NCBI GenBank assembly: GCA_945861145.1
Contig: CAMATL010000002.1
Span: 1-64,000 of the forward strand
Source: a candidate division TM6 bacterium GW2011_GWF2_37_49
GTDB taxonomy: Bacteria > Babelota > Babeliae > Babelales > RVW-14
Direction: 5' to 3'
Length of the DNA stretch: 64,000 nt
Shown here: piece by piece, positions 52,625 to 61,132 of the stretch
Position numbering within the stretch: position 1 is the stretch's first letter
Layout: each line of letters begins with the position of its first letter
The notes under the pieces: generated by a model
Seen by the model: the letters and a program-made list of their open reading frames with translations, nothing else
Told to the model about the DNA's origin: nothing
Databases searched by the model: none
Position numbers and translations under genes: made by a program

Positions 52625-53410
52625 TTATTGGTTTTTGCGCATCCATGGAATCAGAGCTGAAGTCTGCTCTTTATATTTTTTAAAGGCAGTGTTTTCGGCC
52701 ATTTTTTTCTCTAAGAGGGGTATGCCTGATACCTTTATTATTAGATATGTAATAGTTATAGGACTTATAATACTGAAAATGCCCCCTTTAACAGACAATG
52801 CGAGAATAAAAAAACCCCACCACAGTGTAATTTCTCCGAAATAATTTGGATGACGAGAATAATGCCAGAGCCCTTTTGTTAAAATTAAGCCTTGATTATT
52901 TGAATTGCTTAAAAAAGTTGCTAGTTGATGATCTGCAATTGTTTCAAAAATAAATCCAAATATCCATACAGCTATTCCAATCAAATCCAACCAAGTAATT
53001 CCTTGCCTTTGATTGCTATTGATAAGCAAAACTGGCGTTACAATGATTATTAAAAAAATGGCTTGCAAGAGAAAAACTTGCAAGTAGGTTCTTATATAAA
53101 AGTAGCGGCCCCATTCATTACGCCAAGCAAGGTAACGATAATCTTCGGTTTTACCACTATTTCTTTTATAAATATGGAGCGAAAGTCGTGTGCTCCAGAT
53201 AAAAATTAACGCTGTTGCAATGATGCTTCTTTGGCTGTGTATGCCATAAAGAAATAAAGGGCATATTGTTGCTATTAAAAAACCTATACCCCAAGCAATG
53301 TCTGCAATATCGTTTCTTTTTTTTAGTAGAGCAAAAATAAAGGCAAAATTGTAAAAGATAAAAATAACCAATGAGGTAATGAGAAGTGCAGCACTAAAAG
53401 AAGCAGGCAT
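52625..53410 (-). CDS. DUF1295 membrane protein (steroid 5-alpha-reductase-like)
   Basis: About 261 residues with six or seven membrane helices. The family motif GLWHYSRHPNYFGEITLWWG (around residue 190) is shared with isoprenylcysteine methyltransferase and steroid 5-alpha-reductase-like enzymes; DIADIAWGIGF near the start and PLLEKKMAENTAFKKYKEQTSALIPW at the end are typical of DUF1295. The start MPASF at 53410 has AAAAGG just upstream; ATG 53425 is an alternative. Confidence 0.85.
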   Translation of the reverse strand: MPASFSAALLITSLVIFIFYNFAFIFALLKKRNDIADIAWGIGFLIATICPLFLYGIHSQRSIIATALIFIWSTRLSLHIYKRNSGKTEDYRYLAWRNEWGRYFYIRTYLQVFLLQAIFLIIIVTPVLLINSNQRQGITWLDLIGIAVWIFGFIFETIADHQLATFLSNSNNQGLILTKGLWHYSRHPNYFGEITLWWGFFILALSVKGGIFSIISPITITYLIIKVSGIPLLEKKMAENTAFKKYKEQTSALIPWMRKNQ

Positions 53411-53521
53411 AAACATCCTTTTCATTATGCTGAAATTTTATAGGATTATATATTCAAAGATGGTGGCATGACAAAACCCCCACTGGGCTTTTACCGGGAG
53501 TCAAATTTTTTTGCTTTCCTT

Positions 53522-53974
53522 CTAAGAATCTCTTTTTATTGATTGAATCATCTCTTCCAATGCCTGTAAAAATCGAGACTGATCCTGTTTAGAGAAAGTG
53601 GCATTATAACTTGGCCCCATTCCTGTTTCACGTAAATAAGCACGTAATTCACGCATTGCTTTTGTACTACCTATATTATTATCATTAAAAACTTTCCCTA
53701 TTGGGCTTATTGCACGAGCACTCTTTTGTAAGCAGCGATCTGCCAGTAAGATGTCTAGAGTAACTACAATATCACCAGCCTGTATATGGTCGTTAATCCA
53801 ATTGTCTGCGGCATCTGGATCAGAGCTAACCTGTATTTTATGTACATTTTTATCAACGGTCACACCAAGGCGACTATTGCTTACTAAGTAAACCTGCAAG
53901 TTGTGCCGCGTGGCCACGCGAAAAATCTCTTTTTTTACAGGGCAAGCATCGGCATCTACGTAAATAATCAACAT
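53522..53974 (-). CDS. YaiI/YqxD (DUF188) family protein
   Basis: 150 residues. The opening LIIYVDADACPVKKEIFRVA and later DAADNWINDHIQAGDIVVTLDILLADRCLQKSA are the family's conserved acidic motifs; the fold is PIN-like and a nuclease role has been suggested, but the function is unproven. Normal length. It may be transcribed with the DUF1295 gene (96-bp gap). Confidence 0.9.
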   Translation of the reverse strand: MLIIYVDADACPVKKEIFRVATRHNLQVYLVSNSRLGVTVDKNVHKIQVSSDPDAADNWINDHIQAGDIVVTLDILLADRCLQKSARAISPIGKVFNDNNIGSTKAMRELRAYLRETGMGPSYNATFSKQDQSRFLQALEEMIQSIKRDS

Positions 53975-54330
53975 TCATAAACTTTCTAATCGTCTTTTTA
54001 GCTTGAGCAAATCACGCTTGAGTATAAGCGATACCCATTTGGCATTCGTATGGAGGGTTTAATTAAACCAACAGCATCATAGTGTTACAGGGTCGCTACC
54101 GAAATTTTGATTAATGCACTAAACTCTTTAATGTACCAATTTATATCATTTTCCTCGTTAAACATAAGATTAAGGTATCAAGTACCCTGAGGGTCAAGGA
54201 AAATTTTACGTAACTTTAAAATTTAATAAAGAAATGACTTCAGGCAGCTTTTATTAGATAAAGCTATAGGCTGAAAAAGTGTACTACAATAGTTGTCTTT
54301 ATTGTTTAACGAAGGGGCGAGCTTTGTAAA
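53975..54330. other. intergenic region, no gene seen
   Basis: AT-rich; no ORF above about 40 codons with a start, no RNA gene recognised. It leads into a recombinase gene fragment. Confidence 0.4.
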
Positions 54331-54440
54331 ATAGTTCTATCTTCTTAGGAAATCTATAGCTCCTGGAGCAACGGATGATAAATTTAAAAAAATCATGTAT
54401 CTATACAGAGCGTATGACCTTGACCCATTGAAAAAAGAAA
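54331..54440 (+). pseudogene. 5' fragment of a RecT/Bet recombinase gene
   Basis: The translation LRKSIAPGATDDKFKKIMYL then YRAYDLDPLKKE aligns with residues about 15-50 of the intact recombinase at 57791 and then diverges. No start codon is kept in frame. DNA identity to the intact copy is high but not complete. Confidence 0.7.
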
Positions 54441-54478
54441 GTAACTACCGCTTAATTAAGCGGTATCTGGGTAGTTAC
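54441..54478. repeat. nested hairpin after the recombinase fragment
   Basis: GTAACTACC (54441-54449) pairs with GGTAGTTAC (54470-54478), enclosing the palindrome CCGCTTAATTAAGCGG. It lies between the fragment and the photolyase operon. No T run follows, so a terminator role is doubtful. Confidence 0.55.
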
Positions 54479-54520
54479 AATAGATCTTATTATTAAATAA
54501 TTAAGACGAATCAGGTAATA

Positions 54521-55960
54521 ATGATGAATAAAAAAACTCTCGTTTGGTTTCGCCAAGATTTACGGTTATCTGATAATCCAGCCTTGTATCAAGCTGTTCT
54601 TAATGGCTCGGTTTTAGCGATATATATTTTAGATGAGCAAAAAAATAAAGATATAAGTATGGGGGCAGCTAGTATGTGGTGGTTGCATCACTCACTTACT
54701 AAGCTTGCTAGCTCTCTTGATAATAAACTGAACTTTTATAAAGGTGATGCAAAAAAAATTATTTTAAAATTAATTAAAGAGTATTCGATTGATGGCGTTT
54801 ATTGGAACCGTTGTTATGAGCCTGCTCGGGTTGAACAAGATGCCGAGATAAAAAACCTTCTTATACATGCAGGCATTGATTGCCAAGATTTTAATGCATC
54901 TTTATTGTGGGAGCCAGAGCTGGTTCTTAAAAGCGATAAAACTCCCTACAAGGTCTTTACTCCTTTTTACCGCAATGGTTGTCTTAGTGCTCAAGCCCCG
55001 CGTATCCCTTTAGAAAAACCTAAAAAATTAAACTTAGTTAAAGATCCAGTGCATGCTATTGATCTTGATGATCTTGGTCTTTTAAAGAATAAGTTGCCTG
55101 CTTTTTTAGCTGAACAGGATTGGATAATTGGCGAAGATGGAGCCCAGGATGTATTGGCTACGTTTATACAAAAGCCTTTAGAAAATTATAAAGAAGGTAG
55201 AAATGTTCCAGCCAAGAAAAATGTTTCACGCTTATCGCCATATTTGCATTTTGGTGAAATATCTCCTAATCAAGCTTGGTATGCGGCTAAAAATAGAGGT
55301 TTTGTATCGGCTAGCTTAGGCAATAATGTTGATTGTTTTTTGAGTGAACTGGGTTGGCGTGAATTTTCTCATTCATTGCTCTATAATTTTCCAGATTTAC
55401 CACGTAAAAATTTTCAATCGAAATTTGATTCTTTCCCTTGGCGCAATAATCAACAGCTGTTAACTGCATGGCAGCAGGGCCAAACGGGATATCCAATAAT
55501 AGATGCTGGTATGCGAGAGCTTTTGCAAACAGGCTATATGCACAATCGAGTTCGTATGATAGTAGGCTCTTTTTTAGTGAAGAATCTTTTGCTGCATTGG
55601 CATCACGGGGCTGATTGGTTTTGGGATCGATTAGTTGATGCAGATCTTGCAAATAATAGTGCTAGTTGGCAGTGGATTGCTGGATCGGGGGCTGATGCCG
55701 CTCCTTATTTTCGTATATTCAATCCAGTAACCCAAGGTGAAAAATTTGATACTGATGGCGTCTATACCAAACGATTTTTACCTGAGCTTGCCGCTTTGCC
55801 AAGTAAATATCTCTTTAGTCCTTGGGAAGTAAAAGAACCTATTTTAAGGGAAGCCGGCGTAATTTTAGGTAAAACATATCCTTGGCCGATTATTGATTTA
55901 AAAGCTTCAAGAAGCAATGCGCTTGAAGCTTTTAAATCGTTATCGACAGAGATTAAATAG
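54521..55960 (+). CDS. phrB: deoxyribodipyrimidine photolyase (CPD type, class I-like)
   Basis: It repairs UV-induced cyclobutane dimers with light and FADH-. The N-terminal antenna domain opens TLVWFRQDLRLSDNPAL; the FAD domain has GRNVPAKKNVSRLSPYLHFGEISP, ELGWREFSHSLL, GYPIIDAGMRELLQTGYMHNRVRMIVGSFL and WFWDRLVDADLANNSASWQWIAGSGADAAPYFRIFNP, all standard. 479 residues. The stop overlaps the GTG start of the second photolyase (TAGTG), so the two are coupled. Confidence 0.95.
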   Translation: MMNKKTLVWFRQDLRLSDNPALYQAVLNGSVLAIYILDEQKNKDISMGAASMWWLHHSLTKLASSLDNKLNFYKGDAKKIILKLIKEYSIDGVYWNRCYEPARVEQDAEIKNLLIHAGIDCQDFNASLLWEPELVLKSDKTPYKVFTPFYRNGCLSAQAPRIPLEKPKKLNLVKDPVHAIDLDDLGLLKNKLPAFLAEQDWIIGEDGAQDVLATFIQKPLENYKEGRNVPAKKNVSRLSPYLHFGEISPNQAWYAAKNRGFVSASLGNNVDCFLSELGWREFSHSLLYNFPDLPRKNFQSKFDSFPWRNNQQLLTAWQQGQTGYPIIDAGMRELLQTGYMHNRVRMIVGSFLVKNLLLHWHHGADWFWDRLVDADLANNSASWQWIAGSGADAAPYFRIFNPVTQGEKFDTDGVYTKRFLPELAALPSKYLFSPWEVKEPILREAGVILGKTYPWPIIDLKASRSNALEAFKSLSTEIK

Positions 55961-57504
55961 TGAAAGTGTTACGTATCATTCTCAATGATCATCTTAGTTT
56001 AGATATTGCTACGCTACAGGGTTTAGATTCTAAGACAGATATTATTTTAATGGCTGAACTTGTAGATGAGTATACGCATGTAAAACACCATCAGAAGAAA
56101 ATAGCTTTTCTTATTTCAGCAATGAGACATTTTGCTGAGATTCTTAGATCAAAAGGCTATTCTCTTGAATATGTAAAGCTTGATGATAAAGATAATACAG
56201 GCAGCCTAGTTAGTGAAATTGAACGTGTTTGTAAAAAACATAATCCTGACAAAATCATTATTATGTGGCCTAGCGACTATAGAGTATTAAAAAATATTCA
56301 AAAACTGAGAGATTCCTCTGCAGTGTCTTTGGAGATTTTAGATGATAATCGGTTTTTAGCTTCTCACGAAGAATTTCAATGCTGGGCAAAAGATCGCAAA
56401 GAGTTGCGTATGGAGTATTTTTACCGTGAAATGCGCCAAAAGTACGGCGTACTTATGGATGGAAGTAGTCCTATTGGCGGGCAATGGAATTACGATAAAG
56501 AGAATCGTAAGCCTGCTCCTGCTGATTTGGTAATACCAAAAACGTACCAGACTCAACCCGATATTATTACTAAAGAAGTAATTAATTTAGTGCAGCAAAA
56601 TTTTGCGAATCACTTTGGTGATTTAGAGCCATTTTTTTATGCCGTTACTCGAGAACAAGCATTGGAGTCGCTAAGTCTTTTTATAGCGGAGAGATTACCT
56701 CGTTTTGGTGAGTATCAAGATGCAATGTTAGAGGGGCAACCATGGATGTATCATTCACACATAAGTTTTTACATTAATGTTGGCTTGCTTTCACCCTTAG
56801 AGTGCATTAAAGCAGCAGAAGAATATTATTATCGAGGACTTGTTTCTATTAATTCTGCAGAAGGATTTATAAGACAAATACTTGGTTGGCGAGAATATGT
56901 ACGGGGTATTTATTGGCTTAAAATGCCTGATTATAAAAAAAACAATTTTTTAAACGCTCGCCGTCGATTGCCTGGATTTTATTGGACAGGCAAAACAAAA
57001 ATGAACTGCCTAAAGCAGTGTGTTAGTGATACTAAAAAAAATGCTTATGCGCACCATATTCAGCGTTTAATGGTCTTGGGTAATTTTGCTCTGATTGCAG
57101 GGATTTCGCCCGATGAGGTCAATGAATGGTTTTTAATTGTTTATGCGGATGCCTATGAGTGGGTTGAGTTGCCAAATGTAACAGGAATGATTTTATTTGC
57201 GGATGGCGGTTTTTTGGCGAGCAAGCCTTACGCTTCAAGCGGAGCATATATAAATAAAATGTCTGACTATTGTAAAAAATGCCCTTACGACATTAAACAA
57301 AAAGAAGGCCCAAAGGCATGCCCATTCAATTATTTGTATTGGGATTTTTTATTACGTAATGATTCTAAATTAAAGACTAATTACCGGTTGCGCATGATTT
57401 ATTCTTTATTGGCAAAGATGGATTCTTCTAAGATACAAAAAATACAGTCTGATTCTGCTTCTTTTTTAAATGGTTTAGAATGTGAACCCTTGAAAAGCTA
57501 CTAG
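55960..57504 (+). CDS. iron-sulfur photolyase/cryptochrome, (6-4) photolyase type
   Basis: 514 residues of the FeS-BCP/CryPro group. The N-terminal Rossmann domain begins VLRIILNDHLS, and the FAD domain includes RFGEYQDAM, WMYHSHISFYINVGLL, GWREYVRGIYW and AYEWVELPNVTGM. Four cysteines fit the cluster: one in MNCLKQ and three in YCKKCPYD...KACPFNYLYWDFL. Bacterial members repair (6-4) photoproducts. GTG start within the stop of the preceding gene. The end overlaps a convergent GNAT fragment. Confidence 0.9.
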   Translation: MKVLRIILNDHLSLDIATLQGLDSKTDIILMAELVDEYTHVKHHQKKIAFLISAMRHFAEILRSKGYSLEYVKLDDKDNTGSLVSEIERVCKKHNPDKIIIMWPSDYRVLKNIQKLRDSSAVSLEILDDNRFLASHEEFQCWAKDRKELRMEYFYREMRQKYGVLMDGSSPIGGQWNYDKENRKPAPADLVIPKTYQTQPDIITKEVINLVQQNFANHFGDLEPFFYAVTREQALESLSLFIAERLPRFGEYQDAMLEGQPWMYHSHISFYINVGLLSPLECIKAAEEYYYRGLVSINSAEGFIRQILGWREYVRGIYWLKMPDYKKNNFLNARRRLPGFYWTGKTKMNCLKQCVSDTKKNAYAHHIQRLMVLGNFALIAGISPDEVNEWFLIVYADAYEWVELPNVTGMILFADGGFLASKPYASSGAYINKMSDYCKKCPYDIKQKEGPKACPFNYLYWDFLLRNDSKLKTNYRLRMIYSLLAKMDSSKIQKIQSDSASFLNGLECEPLKSY

Positions 57505-57509
57505 GTCTC

Positions 57510-57684
57510 TGCTTTTGAGATAAAAATTGGTAAGAGATTCTTTGATTTTATCAAGCGTCTTAACGCCTGCGCGTGAAAAACGCATAACCTCTTTGTCGCC
57601 AAAGATAGGCAGTAGTGCTGATGCATCATCGATTGTGATAGGACGTATGTAGAGCCGTTCGGTCTGGGCGATCATAGTTTTCAT
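57510..57684 (-). pseudogene. truncated GNAT acetyltransferase, copy 2
   Basis: MKTMIAQTERLYIRPITIDDASALLPIF and RFSRAGVKTLDKIKESLTNF align with copy 1 at 52.3 kb and with the first 50 residues of RimJ-like enzymes; the rest is missing. At DNA level the two copies share about 135 bp with scattered differences. The frame runs a few codons into the end of the photolyase gene. Confidence 0.6.
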
Positions 57685-57790
57685 CACAATCCTACGGTTT
57701 ATTGAATTGATTTGATTTCTGATTGGGTATCTGGCATTGTATGGCGTTAAATTACAAGATTCAACGGTGTTTTACCTTAAGAAGGATAGT

Positions 57791-58354
57791 ATGACGTCAC
57801 CTATAAAGAAAAGCAGCGATCTTCTTAAAACCGATATAGAACTGATCAGAAAATCTATAGCTCCTTGGGCTACTGATGATGAATTTAAAACATTCATGTA
57901 TCTGTGTAAGGCGTATGACCTTGACCCGTTGAAAAAAGAAATCTATTTCATTAAATATTCTAATAAAGCAACCATTCTTACCAGCCGTGATGGGTATCTT
58001 AAAATTGCCAACCTTAATGAAAATTTTAATGGCCTTGAAAGTGATGTTGTCTACCAAGGCGATGTGCTGACCAAGCGCGATGACGGCAGCTTGCACATCT
58101 CATATGGTGCAGAGCATTTATGTTTTGATAAATCAAAGCTTACCGGGGCTTTTTGTAGCGTGTTTCGCAAAGATCGATCCAAAGCAACAACGGTGTTTGT
58201 AAGTATTAGAGAATACTACAAAAAAGATGCGCCAATCTGGCAGCAGTATACCAATGCCATGATTTTAAAAGTCGCTGAAGCGATGGCGCTCAAGCGTGCA
58301 TTTGCCATCAGTGGGCTGGTTACGAGAGAAGAGATAGATGATGAGGTGGAGTAG
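57791..58354 (+). CDS. RecT/Bet-family single-strand annealing recombinase
   Basis: ATG 57791 follows AAGAAGGA. RKSIAPWATDDEFKTFMYLCKAYDLDPLKKEIYFIKY is the Bet N-terminal signature; ATILTSRDGYLKIAN, VFRKDRSKATTVFVSIREYY and NAMILKVAEAMALKRAF follow. 187 residues, a little shorter than phage lambda Bet. No exonuclease partner or other phage gene is adjacent. Fragments of the same gene lie at 54.3 and 61.0 kb. Confidence 0.9.
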   Translation: MTSPIKKSSDLLKTDIELIRKSIAPWATDDEFKTFMYLCKAYDLDPLKKEIYFIKYSNKATILTSRDGYLKIANLNENFNGLESDVVYQGDVLTKRDDGSLHISYGAEHLCFDKSKLTGAFCSVFRKDRSKATTVFVSIREYYKKDAPIWQQYTNAMILKVAEAMALKRAFAISGLVTREEIDDEVE

Positions 58355-58398
58355 CCAGCTGCAAGCAAAATATAGTATATAAGGGTTGTCTTTGGCAT

Positions 58399-59574
58399 CT
58401 ATTTTTTAGATAACATTTTTTTATATAGAGGTGGAAGCAATGATTTTAATACTGCTTCAACCTCTTGTTTATCTTCTTGGCTAACATGCGCAGCGCCGTA
58501 ACCAGATTTATGTTTTTCCATAATTGAACCAGTTGTATCTAGCGATAAACGTGGTAATTTCCAGCAACAGCCTAGAAAATTAATAGCAATTTTTCCCTGC
58601 TCATGCTTAAGAATAAAAACCACACGCATGGTTCCATCAAAAAATTTACCTTTAATATTTATAGCATGTGATGTAACAAATTCTTCTACCAAGAAATGTT
58701 TGTGGCCATCATTTGCCCAGTAGCTCCATGAGGGATCAGTGTATGTTTTAAGGTGTTTTGATTGTGTAAGAATTTTTCTGAGTGTTGCGTCAAGCTCTGT
58801 CGCATCAACCATCAAATTTCCCCATCCATTTGCGGCATTGAGTGGCTTGATAACAACTATAGGCGAATTAAGATGAGCAAGAATTTTATTGGCAAGCGCC
58901 GGTGAATATTTTTTTTTGCAGCGTATCCAGCGAGGTCGGTAGCTGCTTAGAAGATTATTAAAAAGAAGGCTGGTGTGATATTTATGATTTACATAGGGTG
59001 TTGTTGCGTCATTGATAATTAAAAAATTTTGATATTTTTCTTTAAATTTTTTAAGTGACTCTGCGTACCAGTTTGGATATCCGTGATTACTAAAAACAAT
59101 TATTCCGAGATGTTGTCCAAGATTAAGCGGGCGAGTTGTTGTGGTTTTTTTGTTTGCTAATTGTTTAAATAGATCATCATGCGCCAAGCTTTCTAGCGAT
59201 GGTGCCCATCGTCCACCATTCGCCAAAAAAAGGTTAAAAGCAAATTGATTTATTTTTGTTGGCGTATTGGGTTTTTTACCAACATACCACACAGGCAAAT
59301 TGAAAGGTTTGAGGTAATTCCAAAATAACCGCCACATTTCTCCGGTGCTAAACAGTTCATCAAATCCTTGAAAAAAAGATTGCGGTCCTTCACCTAGTTC
59401 AAGAATTTTAAGAGATCCTTTGTTCCACCGTAGATCTGCAATGAGAAAGGAAATATCTGGTTGGAGCTCTTTTGTCTGATGCGGTGTGTTTGCGTGGTGA
59501 TGCAATGATAGTAGGGATATTATTGCTATAAAAATAAGAGACCCAAAGAAAATTTTAAATTGTAGGCGTAGCAT
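58399..59574 (-). CDS. exported or membrane-anchored ATP-grasp-like protein
   Basis: A signal or anchor segment (residues about 6-25, IFFGSLIFIAIISLLSL) precedes a domain with ATP-grasp features: SPIVVIKPLNAANGWGNLMV (phosphate-binding Lys and glycine loop), HFLVEEFV (the adenine-hinge strand) and DGTMRVVFILKHEQGKIAINFLG (metal-binding region). A ligase or kinase reaction is likely, but the substrate is unknown. It is the last gene of a three-gene unit with a PhnD-like protein and a lipoprotein. ATP-dependent enzymes are rarely exported, so a membrane-anchored cytoplasmic form is possible. Confidence 0.6.
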   Translation of the reverse strand: MLRLQFKIFFGSLIFIAIISLLSLHHHANTPHQTKELQPDISFLIADLRWNKGSLKILELGEGPQSFFQGFDELFSTGEMWRLFWNYLKPFNLPVWYVGKKPNTPTKINQFAFNLFLANGGRWAPSLESLAHDDLFKQLANKKTTTTRPLNLGQHLGIIVFSNHGYPNWYAESLKKFKEKYQNFLIINDATTPYVNHKYHTSLLFNNLLSSYRPRWIRCKKKYSPALANKILAHLNSPIVVIKPLNAANGWGNLMVDATELDATLRKILTQSKHLKTYTDPSWSYWANDGHKHFLVEEFVTSHAINIKGKFFDGTMRVVFILKHEQGKIAINFLGCCWKLPRLSLDTTGSIMEKHKSGYGAAHVSQEDKQEVEAVLKSLLPPLYKKMLSKK

Positions 59575-59632
59575 CTCTGGGTCTCTTTCGTAAAATTATT
59601 TCTCTATAGATGTAGTTTTACTCAGCATTTGC

Positions 59633-59905
59633 CTAGCTAGCCTCGGTTTTACCCTCAGTGTTACCAGCGGTGTTGCCCTCGGTGTTACCCTCGGTTTTAG
59701 CCTCGGTGAGTACATCTTTTCCTTTAGGGGTTTCTTCTATTGTATATGCAGGGTTAGCAACGTCATTTTCCGCTAGGTTTTTTGGTGTACTCTTTTCAGT
59801 ACTCCCTTCAGTGGTTCCTTTAGTATGGCCGGCTGCTTTTTTTTTAAAAAAATCACATGCAGGAGTTATAAAGAGTACAGCTCCCAGTAGTAAAATTTTT
59901 TTCAT
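59633..59905 (-). CDS. small lipoprotein with TEGN repeats
   Basis: Signal peptide MKKILLLGAVLFITPAC with a lipobox (ITPAC); the lipidated Cys is residue 17. The mature part (74 residues) is Thr/Glu/Gly/Asn-rich with repeats (TEGNTEGNTAGNTEGKTE at the end), low in complexity and probably disordered. Its start overlaps the stop of the PhnD-like gene by one base (TAATG). Confidence 0.75.
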   Translation of the reverse strand: MKKILLLGAVLFITPACDFFKKKAAGHTKGTTEGSTEKSTPKNLAENDVANPAYTIEETPKGKDVLTEAKTEGNTEGNTAGNTEGKTEAS

Positions 59906-60801
59906 TATTTTTTCTCCTTTATTAGCTCTTTACATTTATATAGAAGCTTACGCTCACCATCGAAATCCTGATCTGAAATTTGTCCAAATCCTTCAACTAA
60001 AAATTCTGCCAACGCCTCTTTTTTATCATAAGCCATCTGTTGTAAAGCACCAGCGAGTATTTTTTTAGTTTCATCAGAGATGTTTTTGCTTATAACTAGT
60101 GGTTGAATAGGGAATGGGCCCCAGGACTCAATAACCCGAATTTTGGTTTTTAATTCCGGGTGCTCTTTGAATTGTAATGCTAATCCATTGGAATCAATTG
60201 CCGATCCATCACAGCCGCCATTGGCTACTAACTGAATTGATGCGAGATGACCGCCACTTTCATGTATATTTTTAAAGAAGGCTGTAGATTCTTTCATTTC
60301 TACAAGTTTTTGCAGCATGCAAAAATAACCACTCAATGATTCAGGATCATTATAACACCAGGTTTTCCCCCTCAGATCTTCAAATTTTTGTATAGAGCTG
60401 TTTGATGCAACAATAACATCAGAAAAATAGATTGGTTTGTGATTAGTTCGCTCATCTTTAAAAATTGGAGCAAGCGGAAATAGCTCAACTGGGCAAGGAG
60501 TAAGAGATGTTAACCAAATAAATGGTGGCGAACAAAGATGTCCAACATCAATTTCTTTTGTTGAGAAGGGATCTTGAAGGTTTTGTGGCGGGCCTGAATG
60601 AACAAGCTCTATAGATAATGAAATGTCTAAATTAGTTGTTTTGTTTACATAATCAATAATGAGGTCATATAAAGCTTTAGGAATACTTGGCGTTAGATAT
60701 GTTCTTAAGTGAAGAGGGGTTTTTGTATTGCTATCTTTGGTATAAGAATGCTGCATGCCAACTATAATGAAAAGGAAGAGTGCCAGAGTAGGCTTTTTCA
60801 T
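59905..60801 (-). CDS. PhnD-like periplasmic substrate-binding protein
   Basis: Signal peptide MKKPTLALFLFIIVGMQHSYT. The PhnD/phosphonate-binding fold is visible in LHLRTYLTPSIPKALYDLIIDYVN, EIDVGHLCSPPFIWL, YFSDVIVASNSSIQKFEDLRGKTWCYNDPESLSGYFCML, the GGHLASIQLVANGGCDGSAIDSNGLAL strand-turn, and a late WGPFPIQPLVISKNI. The usual ABC permease and ATPase are missing; instead a lipoprotein and an ATP-grasp-like protein follow in the same transcription unit. Start ATG 60801 preferred over 60813. Confidence 0.85.
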   Translation of the reverse strand: MKKPTLALFLFIIVGMQHSYTKDSNTKTPLHLRTYLTPSIPKALYDLIIDYVNKTTNLDISLSIELVHSGPPQNLQDPFSTKEIDVGHLCSPPFIWLTSLTPCPVELFPLAPIFKDERTNHKPIYFSDVIVASNSSIQKFEDLRGKTWCYNDPESLSGYFCMLQKLVEMKESTAFFKNIHESGGHLASIQLVANGGCDGSAIDSNGLALQFKEHPELKTKIRVIESWGPFPIQPLVISKNISDETKKILAGALQQMAYDKKEALAEFLVEGFGQISDQDFDGERKLLYKCKELIKEKK

Positions 60802-60867
60802 GGGGCTCCTCATAGAAAATTATGTAATTGGGGTTGTCATAAGATAAAGAGTATGGTGCTAGTATAA

Positions 60868-60896
60868 AAAAACCACACTGTTTTTTTACAGTGTGG
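60868..60896 (-). terminator. terminator for minus-strand transcription
   Basis: A 9-bp stem (60873-60881 with 60888-60896); read on the minus strand it is followed by T7. It would stop transcription coming from the MepB-like gene. Confidence 0.7.
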
Positions 60897-61011
60897 GATA
60901 GTGTAAATTCCCAGATATCTGGGAAGTTAGAGTTTTTAAACAGATCTATTGCAAACAATAAAGAGTATTTACCTGTGCCATGTTAATTGATCTATTGAAT
61001 AATCTCGGAGC

Positions 61012-61122
61012 AGTATACCAATGCCATGATTTTAAAAGTTGCTGAAGCGATGGCGCTCAAGCGTGCATTTGCCATCAGTGGGCTGGTTACGAGAGAAGAG
61101 ATAGATGATGAGGCGGAGTAGT
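61012..61122 (+). pseudogene. 3' fragment of a RecT/Bet recombinase gene
   Basis: QYTNAMILKVAEAMALKRAF, then AISGLVTREEIDDE, almost identical at DNA level to 58245-58354 (only a few changes over 110 bp), ending in the same stop. No 5' part is attached. Confidence 0.85.
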
Positions 61123-61132
61123 AAGTAATTTG

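Noticed and set aside
57737..57790. Upstream start for the RecT/Bet gene
   Set aside because: No ribosome site there; ATG 57791 has AAGAAGGA at good spacing and matches the family start.
59658..60068. 136-codon plus-strand Val/Leu/Pro/Ser-rich frame
   Set aside because: Mirror of the TEGN repeat lipoprotein and the end of the PhnD-like gene.
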